This document shows, piece after piece, positions 1 to 5,809 of a stretch of DNA of 6,142 bases. Every line of letters starts with the position of its first letter. Within the stretch, counting starts at the first letter, position 1. The notes beneath the pieces are model-generated. The model ran no database searches and was not told the origin of the DNA. It saw nothing but the letters and a program-made list of their open reading frames with translations. Origin of the DNA: Solobacterium sp. UBA636 (lineage in GTDB: Bacteria > Bacillota_I > Bacilli_A > Erysipelotrichales > Erysipelotrichaceae); NCBI GenBank assembly GCA_002299675.1, contig DBOW01000092.1:31417-37558 (forward strand), in the 5' to 3' direction. The position numbers were made by a program, and so were the translations under genes.

Positions 1-1295
1 CTTTGACCATATTTCTTTTTAAACAGCAGTTCAGGAATATTATCAATAACCGCGGTATCCAGCTCATTTGGTTCAACTATACCCAGATATTCATTTCTGT
101 AATACAGTTTAAGATATGAAAAATCACCATTTATCAGATAACGGCTGCCATCTGAAAACAGCTTATACTGCTCAGAAAAATTAAAGGCATTCTGTTTACG
201 GTTTCTAAAAAAGTCAAGAAAGCCTTTTGAACCTGTATAGTCATTATCGCTGAACAGGCCAAAATCAAAGATTCCGCTTTTGCTCTGTCTGAACTTCTTT
301 AAGGAAAGGCAAATATTTTCTTCATTAAATGAAGAATAATCATATACACATTTACTGTCCTTGGATACAAGTTTATTATCCTTGAGATCAAAAACAATCG
401 AAGAATGATCCTTAATGCTTTCTGCACAGGCAACCATTATTCCATATCTGTCACAAAGACCAAGCAGAGTTTCATCAGCATAGTCAAGTCTGATTATATC
501 AACGTTAAGCTCTTTAACTTTTTTCAGATCATCTTCAATGAGATTTTTATCACAGAGATTATAGACATAAGGATGTATGTTTTCATATGTCAGCATTTTC
601 CCCAGAAAAGCTTTCTCATTAAACCGCAATGAATCTCCCTGTTTAGTGAAATGCCTGAAACCGACAGTATCTTTATATTTTGAATCATTCAGGCTGAATT
701 CAATGGTATATAAATACGGATCATTTTTAGACCACTCTCTTACTTTCCCTACATTAAAACTGTACTCTTTTAAAAGCGCAGAGAAAGAAGTATTAAAGAC
801 TTCCAGATTATCTTTATCATAAAGGCTGACTGAAACACTCTCAAAGCCACTAAGCTTTCCATCATATTTAAGTCTGCAGTTCAATATATAGTTTCCCTCT
901 TCATAAGACTGTAAAAATGATACGTCGCTGATAAAGTTTTTTTCTTTTATATCCAGATATGCAGTTTCATTTAGATATCCACTGGTTCTGATTTCAAGCA
1001 CATTTAAGTCCTTTTTAATCAGTTTTGTGAGCTCACAGTGTCCATCTGACAGGAGTACTTCTTTACCATTTAAATAAACTTCAGAGTTTTCTAAAAGATG
1101 GCAATAAAAGAAAATGCGTCTGTTTTTAAAATCATCTAAATAGCTGAACTCATTACGGTAAATAAATCTGTTATGTTTTATATTTATACTTGATAAAGAA
1201 TTTAAAAGCTCAGTATGAGGAAGTCTTACTGAAACAAAGTTTTCATTCTCATAGTCTATAAAAAATTTCCAGCCATCATTTAAACAGATACGCAT
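1..1295 (-). CDS. Glycoside hydrolase family 2-like protein, probable pseudoenzyme (3' end outside window)
   Basis: The frame is open for 431 codons to the window edge, so the C-terminus is missing. The start at 1295 follows a strong AAGGGG Shine-Dalgarno and gives a GH2-like opening (LNDGWKF at 5-11, RLPHT at 24-28). The jelly-roll sugar-binding domain spans about 1-118 (YRNEF 46-50, SEVYLNGKEV 71-80). The immunoglobulin-like domain spans about 120-210, and VGFRHF at 211-216 marks the usual junction with the TIM barrel. The barrel begins normally (HP 241-242, DDLKKVKELN 255-264, LCDRYGI 280-286) but jumps within about 50 residues to what resembles the barrel's last strand (GIFDFGLFSD 341-350, then KGFL and NRKQNAF). 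The usual HPSI..W.LGNE acid/base motif is at best a remnant (HSSIVFDLKDN 297-307) with no Glu, and no nucleophile segment is recognisable. A C-terminal beta domain seems to start near 385. The relationship to GH2 is inferred from motif order. Hydrolase activity is unlikely; a carbohydrate-binding or structural role is possible. Signal peptide: none seen. It lies 14 nt after yhaM. Confidence 0.75.
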   Translation of the reverse strand, partial: MRICLNDGWKFFIDYENENFVSVRLPHTELLNSLSSINIKHNRFIYRNEFSYLDDFKNRRIFFYCHLLENSEVYLNGKEVLLSDGHCELTKLIKKDLNVLEIRTSGYLNETAYLDIKEKNFISDVSFLQSYEEGNYILNCRLKYDGKLSGFESVSVSLYDKDNLEVFNTSFSALLKEYSFNVGKVREWSKNDPYLYTIEFSLNDSKYKDTVGFRHFTKQGDSLRFNEKAFLGKMLTYENIHPYVYNLCDKNLIEDDLKKVKELNVDIIRLDYADETLLGLCDRYGIMVACAESIKDHSSIVFDLKDNKLVSKDSKCVYDYSSFNEENICLSLKKFRQSKSGIFDFGLFSDNDYTGSKGFLDFFRNRKQNAFNFSEQYKLFSDGSRYLINGDFSYLKLYYRNEYLGIVEPNELDTAVIDNIPELLFKKKYGQ

Positions 1296-1304
1296 TTTAT
1301 AAAT

Positions 1305-1310
1305 CCCCTT
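1305..1310 (-). promoter_or_regulatory. Shine-Dalgarno of the GH2-like gene
   Basis: AAGGGG, 9 nt upstream of the ATG at 1295. Its first base is the last base of the yhaM TAA stop, so this start probably relies on the yhaM transcript. No separate promoter is visible in the 14-nt gap. Confidence 0.8.
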
Positions 1311-2239
1311 TATTTTGTCTTATAGAAACTTCTGTTCTCCATCGCGAAAAGTTTTGAAGTAAACTCACCTGGTTTTACTTCATTTAAAGCCTTTGAAACA
1401 ATATTGACCTTGGCATCGATATTATCGATATAGGTAAGCATCTCTGCTTCAAGGGTCATAGGACGCACTGGCGAGCCATATTCCAGCTGACCGTGATGTG
1501 AGAGAATCATATGTCTTAAAAGAAGCAGTTCCTCACTGTTTTCCAGATTCAGACTCTTTGATGCCTCCAGAAGTCTGGCGTCCATGATGGAAATATGTCC
1601 CAGAAGTTTGCCTTCTTTTGAATATTCAGTCACAACCGCTGAGGTAAATTCCTCTATTTTACCCAGGTCATGCAGTATTACACCGGCAACCATATAATCA
1701 TGATTAAGCTCAGGATAGATTGCACATAGTGCATCAGCCAGCTTGATCATGCCGTTAATATGTGTAGCCAGACCGCCGATGAAGTTGTGATGAATCTTGG
1801 CGGCAGCCGGATATTCATAGACATCTTTGCCATAGACATTAAGCATGGCAGTCACAATTCTGGCAATATTTTCATTCTGAATAGAATTGACCGCAACCGC
1901 TATTTCATCTCTTAGAACATCTTTTCCGATAGGTGAAGAGAACACAAAGTCATTCAAATTTACAGAAGCCTCATCAACCGGCAATACTCCCAGCACCTTA
2001 GCCTGAAGGCTATTGCGGTACATGTTGATTTCCAGTGAAAACTCAAATACCTTGCCTACTGTAAGCAGCTTTTCAATTTCCGGTTTTACATCCCACAGTT
2101 TGGCATCAATGGCCTTGGAAGAATCCTGCAGCGTCAGTGATAGATAAGGAGCACCTGAGTTGGTTATGCCTCTTACAAGAGAACTTACCAGCAGTTTTGC
2201 GTTTATATGTTCACCTTCTTTATAGTCTTTTACCTGCAT
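1310..2239 (-). CDS. yhaM: 3'-5' exoribonuclease YhaM (OB-fold plus HD domain)
   Basis: A 309-aa protein, close to the roughly 314 aa of Bacillus subtilis YhaM (staphylococcal/pneumococcal CBF1). The family is a metal-dependent, cytosolic 3'-5' exonuclease that trims RNA and also ssDNA. An N-terminal OB-fold occupies about 10-90 (SLTLQDSSKAIDAKLWDV around 34-51). The HD domain follows with its metal ligands in order: HH 150-151, H160, HD 190-191 in ILHDLGK, H215, HH 248-249 in SHHG, and D272. The C-terminus, ENRSFYK at 301-307, is a family hallmark. I chose the ATG at 2239, not the in-frame ATG at 2257, because GGAG lies 7 nt before it and the upstream ATG lies inside the preceding gene. The gap from the RecX-fusion stop is 1 nt, so translational coupling is likely. 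The catalytic set looks complete, and identification is firm. Confidence 0.96.
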   Translation of the reverse strand: MQVKDYKEGEHINAKLLVSSLVRGITNSGAPYLSLTLQDSSKAIDAKLWDVKPEIEKLLTVGKVFEFSLEINMYRNSLQAKVLGVLPVDEASVNLNDFVFSSPIGKDVLRDEIAVAVNSIQNENIARIVTAMLNVYGKDVYEYPAAAKIHHNFIGGLATHINGMIKLADALCAIYPELNHDYMVAGVILHDLGKIEEFTSAVVTEYSKEGKLLGHISIMDARLLEASKSLNLENSEELLLLRHMILSHHGQLEYGSPVRPMTLEAEMLTYIDNIDAKVNIVSKALNEVKPGEFTSKLFAMENRSFYKTK

Positions 2240-2240
2240 A

Positions 2241-4217
2241 TTAAAACTCCATTTCATTTATTACGGCATATATCTTTTCCTGTTCAAATCCTTTATTTGC
2301 CAGATAGATATATATTTTGTTTCTCAATTGAGAACCTTCATATTTATTGTGATACTTCAGATAGGCTTTCTGAGATTCCAGTCTAAGGGTGTCGGCTTCA
2401 TATAGAATCTCATAGGAAAAATCCAGAGAATCAATGGCTTCGTTACAGATTTCATTAGAGAAACCATCGTTTTTAAGCTTGCTGAAGATAAGCTGCTTCT
2501 TGTAATTTAAAGATTTGCCCTTTGTTGAAAGCTGATATCTCGAAGCTCTTTTTTTGGCAATCTTAAGTTCTTCATCCTGCTGCTCATTATATAAAGAACT
2601 GATTATTTCATTAGATATGCCTTCACTTCTTAACTTCCTGATCAGAGTGTTTTTAGGCACAAAAGAAGCTTTCAGAGAACTGATGCGGTTTTCAGCATAT
2701 TTTTCATCACTTAATAGATTTATATGCTGAAGTTCTTCAATTACCCTGTTCAGTTCTTCATCAGAAATGCTGATCTTCTGTTTAAGCTTTGTCTTCATCA
2801 TAGAGATGGAATAGTCTCTGTTTGCCAGTAAACGGATTGCAGTTCTAAAAGCCAGGACAGTATTTTCTTTTTTCTTTAGTTCTTCATACTGTTCCTTTGT
2901 GATCATTGAATCTGATCTAAGGCCAAGACCGTAGTAATCATCAACTCTTAATAGAAGTGTAACTTCCTCTTTTACCGAATTTCTTAAAGTCAGTTTAACG
3001 GCATCATCAGATACAGCTGTCTTTACAATCTGATATGATTCCTTATATTCCTGAATAACTTCTTCATAGATAGTTAATGTATCTCTGGCAAATTTTTCTG
3101 CATCGTAGACTTCAACAGATTTTATGGCATTTTCCTTCATATGAAGCAGTTCATCTTTTGAAAGACTTACAAAGCTTTTCATCATTTCATAACATTCATC
3201 CTCATTATTGAAGAAAAAGCCATTATTACCCGTATCGACCAGGTCTGTAAGCACTTCATCATAGGCTACAATTATCGGCAGACCGGCACTTAAAGCCTCG
3301 ATATAGGTTAAACCCTGTGTTTCAGATGTTGATGCCGAAATAAAGCCATCAGCTGAAAGATAGTACAGTGGTACTTCTTCAGGAGCTTTTTTGCCCAGGA
3401 AGAATATACAGTCGTTTAAGCCAAGTTTTTCACTCAGTTTCACATTTTTTTCATAGGCAGGACCAAGACCGACGACTATAAGTTTCAGTTTCAGTTTATT
3501 TTCCTTAACCTTTGCGAAAGACTCAATAACCATATCCAGACGTTTTTCATCCGCAATACGTCCCAGATATATAAGTACTTTCTCATCTTCTTTTATGCCG
3601 AGTTCTTCTCTTATCTTTACAGCTTTCTGTCTTTTTTCTTCATCTGGCCTGAATCTTTCCAGATTGATGCCGTTTGGTACAACATCAATCGCTGTTTTAA
3701 CCCCGGCTTCTTTCAGAATATCTCTGGTTTTCTTTGATGGGGTCATCAGTCTTAAACAGTCTTCAGATAAAAACTTGACAATTCTGGTTACAACCGCTCC
3801 TGAAGCTTTGTTTAATAAAGCCAGCTTCTCTGGAAAGAAATAATTGGCATAATCTATATAGTCAGTATGATAGGTCCTGACCATTGGAATCTTCAGGTAT
3901 TTGGCTATATTTGAGCCTAAAATTCCTACTCCAAATTCAGTTTCAATATGAATAATATCCAAATTCAGTTTCGCTATTTCATTAGAAAACAGCGGCATAA
4001 CAGGTGGCACTATGCCATAACCATAAAAGTTTTTAAGTTCAATGCCTGGAAGCCTGATAATATCTCCCTCTTTTTTAAAGCCTACTTTATCCGAGTGGGT
4101 GCAGACAACATAAGCCTGATGGCCAAGTTTTGTGAACTGTTCATAAAGAACCTTGGCACTTGTCGCAACACCATTAAGATCTGGATCATAGGCATCAGTA
4201 AAAATTCCTATACGCAT
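2241..4217 (-). CDS. GT4 glycosyltransferase (diacylglycerol glucosyltransferase type) fused to RecX
   Basis: One uninterrupted 658-aa frame holds two proteins that are normally separate. Residues 1-390 form a GT-B, family GT4 transferase. It has the N-terminal Rossmann start MRIGIFTDAYDP with NGVAT (15-19), YHTDY (116-120) as in bacterial 1,2-diacylglycerol 3-glucosyltransferases, PNGIN (181-185), GR..DEK (219-225) and the retaining EX7E motif E299-E307. The likely reaction is transfer of glucose from UDP-glucose to diacylglycerol at the inner membrane face; the substrate is inferred. Residues about 396-658 (263 aa, near the 264 aa of B. subtilis RecX) match RecX end to end. A beta-rich N-terminal part (400-437) is followed by three-helix repeats (RDYS 467-470 with LLSDEKYAENR 501-511; LRSEGIS 529-535; LKNDGFS 581-587) and a further repeat (NKGFEQEKI 641-649). 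RecX binds RecA filaments and limits recombination. The start fits the family N-terminus but lacks a Shine-Dalgarno. I saw no convincing internal start for RecX. Confidence 0.92.
   Translation of the reverse strand: MRIGIFTDAYDPDLNGVATSAKVLYEQFTKLGHQAYVVCTHSDKVGFKKEGDIIRLPGIELKNFYGYGIVPPVMPLFSNEIAKLNLDIIHIETEFGVGILGSNIAKYLKIPMVRTYHTDYIDYANYFFPEKLALLNKASGAVVTRIVKFLSEDCLRLMTPSKKTRDILKEAGVKTAIDVVPNGINLERFRPDEEKRQKAVKIREELGIKEDEKVLIYLGRIADEKRLDMVIESFAKVKENKLKLKLIVVGLGPAYEKNVKLSEKLGLNDCIFFLGKKAPEEVPLYYLSADGFISASTSETQGLTYIEALSAGLPIIVAYDEVLTDLVDTGNNGFFFNNEDECYEMMKSFVSLSKDELLHMKENAIKSVEVYDAEKFARDTLTIYEEVIQEYKESYQIVKTAVSDDAVKLTLRNSVKEEVTLLLRVDDYYGLGLRSDSMITKEQYEELKKKENTVLAFRTAIRLLANRDYSISMMKTKLKQKISISDEELNRVIEELQHINLLSDEKYAENRISSLKASFVPKNTLIRKLRSEGISNEIISSLYNEQQDEELKIAKKRASRYQLSTKGKSLNYKKQLIFSKLKNDGFSNEICNEAIDSLDFSYEILYEADTLRLESQKAYLKYHNKYEGSQLRNKIYIYLANKGFEQEKIYAVINEMEF
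2247..2250 (-). promoter_or_regulatory. Shine-Dalgarno that fixes the yhaM start
   Basis: GGAG followed by 7 nt and the ATG at 2239. It lies within the last codons of the upstream GT4-RecX gene (the E and F of its final MEF), so ribosomes finishing that gene stop 1 nt before the yhaM start. This favours start 2239 over 2257, which lacks such a site and would overlap the upstream gene by 17 nt. Confidence 0.8.
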
Positions 4218-4223
4218 GAAATA

Positions 4224-4254
4224 ATTATATGTTATTTTAAACAGTTTGTGTTAA
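4224..4254 (-). promoter_or_regulatory. Possible internal promoter abutting the GT4-RecX start
   Basis: A perfect TATAAT (4229-4224) ends 6 nt before the ATG at 4217. A TTAACA (4254-4249) sits 19 nt further upstream, within the last codons of the ABC-F gene. The spacer is longer than the ideal 17 nt, so the -35 element is weak. If used, transcription would begin at or next to the ATG, giving a leaderless mRNA. In AT-rich DNA a chance TATAAT is quite possible. Confidence 0.3.
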
Positions 4255-5727
4255 GCCATTAACATCTAATCTATATATTGAATGTGCACATTCATTAAGC
4301 AGTTTCCGATCATGGCTTATCATAATAATAGTTCCATCATATCCGTTTAATGCCCTTCTAAGTACAGGACATGATAAGGGTGATAAATTTCTTGATGGTT
4401 CATCCAGCAGAAGAACATCATATTTTTCAAGACACAGCTTAACCAGTATCAGCTTAGCTTTTGAGCCACCGCTTAAATCTTTAACAGGCCCCTGCATTTC
4501 CTCTTTTGTGAATTTCATATTGCCAAGCATGGTTAAAGCCTTTGTGATATTTTCAGCTTTCCTGTCTTTAACCAGATAATCCAGCACATATTCTGTATCA
4601 AAACATTCTTCATAGTTCTGAGGCATGTAACCCGCCTTTATATCTTTTCTGTCTTTAAGAGATTCATAAATCAGATGCAGCAGAGTGCTTTTTCCAGAAC
4701 CGTTTTGGCCTGTAATCGCAATATGACTGCCGCCATTTAGACAAAGATGAATGTTTTTCGCCAGTATTCTTTCATCAATCATCAGTTTATCAAGACTGAA
4801 ATCAAGAATCCTTTTTCCTTCAGGACTTTTGACGTTTTCAAAAAAGAAACTTATCCCCTCTTCAGAGTCAGGATATTCTCTAAGCTGTACACTGCCAAGT
4901 TTTCCTTCCTGGGATTTAAGCTGTTTCATTTTCTTCTTCAGAACATAGCCTTCGTGGGGATTTTGCCTTGATACGTTATTCTGGGCATATTCAATCTTGT
5001 TCATAAGTCTGTTCAGTTTTTCTTTTTTTATTGCAAATTCTTTTTCATCGCTTAAGGCCTGTCTTGTCCGGATAGAGAGAGTATTGTTTCTGAATTCAGT
5101 AAAACTGATATAGTCACCATAAAAAACAGAACAGCTGCAGACAGTCTTTTTTCTTAGCTGCTCGATATGAATTATTATATTGGCACAGTTTTGAATAAGT
5201 GTTTCATCGTGACTGATAAAAAGTATCGGCTCAGATGTTTCGTTAATGAAAGTTTCCAGCAGATTCAGCGTTTCCAGATCAAGGTCGTTTGTTGGTTCAT
5301 CCAGCAGATAAAGATCATATCTGTTCAGTTTGAGTTTGAGCAGACAGACTTTTACTTTTTCGCCACCGCTTAGGGTTTCCATATCACGGTATATTAATTC
5401 TGGCTGAAGATTCAGGAAATCAAGTTCTCTGTATAAAGTACTCTGTGCCGTTTCATAATCATATTCTGTTGAAAAGAGATAATCAAAAACAGAGCCCTGA
5501 TATTCTATTTTCTGAGGCATATAGCCAATATGGCAGTTATGAGTGTTGATTAGTCCTTGAGTAATGGCATAATCGGCTTTATTGATTATTGTCTTAAGGA
5601 GAGTGGATTTTCCATTTCCTTCTTCACCAATGATGGCAGCTTTATCATTATCTTTAAGCACAAGATTAAAATTATCCAGATATTTTCTGTCTTTAATAGA
5701 TATATTCAAATTATTAATTTCTAGCAT
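4237..5727 (-). CDS. ABC-F family ATPase (ribosome-associated, possible antibiotic-resistance type)
   Basis: A 496-aa soluble protein with two nucleotide-binding domains and no membrane segment, the ABC-F layout. NBD1: Walker A GEEGNGKST (34-42), Q-loop Q72, signature LSGGE (119-123), Walker B LYLLDEP with catalytic E144, H-switch H173. A charged, helix-prone linker of about 75 residues (215-290) sits where ABC-F proteins carry the P-site tRNA interaction motif. NBD2: Walker A GQNGSGKST (340-348), Q370, LSGGS (418-422), Walker B LLLDEP with E443, H472. The NBD2 D-loop reads DEPSRNLSP, not the common DEPTNHLD type. ABC-F proteins enter the ribosomal E site and rescue stalled or drug-blocked ribosomes. 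The length suits both housekeeping and resistance members (Lsa, Msr, Vga), and I cannot choose between them. The start is supported by AGAGGTG 5 nt upstream. The adjacent TetR-like gene and structured leader hint at inducible expression. Confidence 0.9.
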   Translation of the reverse strand: MLEINNLNISIKDRKYLDNFNLVLKDNDKAAIIGEEGNGKSTLLKTIINKADYAITQGLINTHNCHIGYMPQKIEYQGSVFDYLFSTEYDYETAQSTLYRELDFLNLQPELIYRDMETLSGGEKVKVCLLKLKLNRYDLYLLDEPTNDLDLETLNLLETFINETSEPILFISHDETLIQNCANIIIHIEQLRKKTVCSCSVFYGDYISFTEFRNNTLSIRTRQALSDEKEFAIKKEKLNRLMNKIEYAQNNVSRQNPHEGYVLKKKMKQLKSQEGKLGSVQLREYPDSEEGISFFFENVKSPEGKRILDFSLDKLMIDERILAKNIHLCLNGGSHIAITGQNGSGKSTLLHLIYESLKDRKDIKAGYMPQNYEECFDTEYVLDYLVKDRKAENITKALTMLGNMKFTKEEMQGPVKDLSGGSKAKLILVKLCLEKYDVLLLDEPSRNLSPLSCPVLRRALNGYDGTIIMISHDRKLLNECAHSIYRLDVNGLTQTV

Positions 5728-5731
5728 TATG

Positions 5732-5738
5732 CACCTCT
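5732..5738 (-). promoter_or_regulatory. Shine-Dalgarno of the ABC-F gene
   Basis: AGAGGTG with GAGG 6 nt before the ATG at 5727. It supports that start. Its GGTG is the part that can pair with the upstream TGTACC. Confidence 0.8.
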
Positions 5739-5751
5739 TCTATTAATTAAT

Positions 5752-5769
5752 GGTACATTAAGCTGTACC
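5752..5769. repeat. Perfect inverted repeat GGTACA-N6-TGTACC
   Basis: Six-base arms with a 6-bp spacer (TTAAGC on the plus strand). It lies 25 nt upstream of the ABC-F start and directly after the TetR-like gene. It could be an RNA hairpin in the leader or a dyad operator. Two smaller palindromes sit beside it: GCTTAAGC (5772-5779) and TGTACA (5785-5790). Confidence 0.85.
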
Positions 5770-5781
5770 TGGCTTAAGCTG
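5758..5781 (-). repeat. Direct repeat of CAGCTTAA
   Basis: The 8-mer CAGCTTAA occurs at 5781-5774 and 5765-5758 on the minus strand, 16 nt apart. Each copy is preceded by a GTACA element, so the spacer may have arisen by a small local duplication or may hold paired binding sites. Confidence 0.7.
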
Positions 5782-5794
5782 CTTTGTACATCAT
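5774..5794 (-). CDS. Candidate leader peptide, M(M)YKAA
   Basis: Tandem ATG codons (5794 and 5791) are followed by TAC AAA GCA GCT and a TAA stop, giving a 5-6 residue peptide. GGAGG lies 6 nt before the second ATG, among the best Shine-Dalgarno matches in the window, with no other credible gene to serve. Leader peptides this short exist before ABC-F genes; MsrD's leader is about six codons. No stalling motif is recognised in the sequence, and translation is unproven. Confidence 0.3.
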   Translation of the reverse strand: MMYKAA

Positions 5795-5809
5795 CCACCT
5801 CCATAGTTT

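Larger units (their letters stand above)
5728..5809 (-). promoter_or_regulatory. Repeat-rich leader of the ABC-F gene, possible translational attenuator
   Basis: This 82-nt spacer reads, in order: Shine-Dalgarno GGAGGTGG (5802-5795); mini-ORF with ATGATG at 5794-5789; segment 1 TGTACA (5790-5785); segment 2 GGTACA (5769-5764); segment 3 TGTACC (5757-5752); segment 4 GGTGCA (5735-5730), which overlaps the ABC-F ribosome-binding site. By eye 1:2 pairs over 5 bp, 2:3 over 6 bp with a 6-nt loop, and 3:4 over 7 bp (ATGTACC with GGTGCAT, one G-U) with a 16-nt loop that masks the ABC-F Shine-Dalgarno. A ribosome stalled on the mini-ORF would cover segment 1 and favour 2:3, leaving the site open. This is the logic known for erm and some ABC-F genes. 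The pairings are visible; the function is inference. No T-run follows the hairpins, so it is not an intrinsic terminator. Confidence 0.35.

Noticed and set aside
1..1295. GH2-like gene as a frameshifted pseudogene
   Set aside because: The frame is unbroken for 431 codons, with a strong ribosome-binding site and recognisable domains on both sides of the missing segment, so internal loss with retained expression fits better than decay.
2237..2257. Longer yhaM start (ATG at 2257, six extra residues)
   Set aside because: It overlaps the upstream gene and has no ribosome-binding site, whereas the ATG at 2239 has GGAG at 7 nt and gives the expected family N-terminus.
3481..3498. Short tandem repeat of agtttc (about three units)
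   Set aside because: It encodes a KLKLKL beta-strand next to the conserved VVGLG of the GT-B fold and is too short to be treated as a functional repeat.
3948..4262. Plus-strand frame of 104 codons opposite the GT4 gene start
   Set aside because: It is antisense to a clear enzyme domain and resembles no family; open frames like this are common opposite AT-rich genes. The other plus-strand frames at 405-822, 3595-3843, 4747-4971 and 5167-5373 were rejected for the same reason.
5752..5769. Intrinsic terminator between the TetR-like and ABC-F genes
   Set aside because: The stem is only 6 bp with three G-C pairs at most, and it is followed by ATTAATTAATAG, not a T-run, on the minus strand. The plus strand offers no T-run either.
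5727..5804. 25-codon frame (ATG at 5804) whose TAA overlaps the ABC-F ATG as TAATG
   Set aside because: The overlap is suggestive of coupling, but there is no Shine-Dalgarno before 5804, the peptide shows no recognisable feature, and the strong site at 5802-5795 instead serves the ATGATG in another frame.
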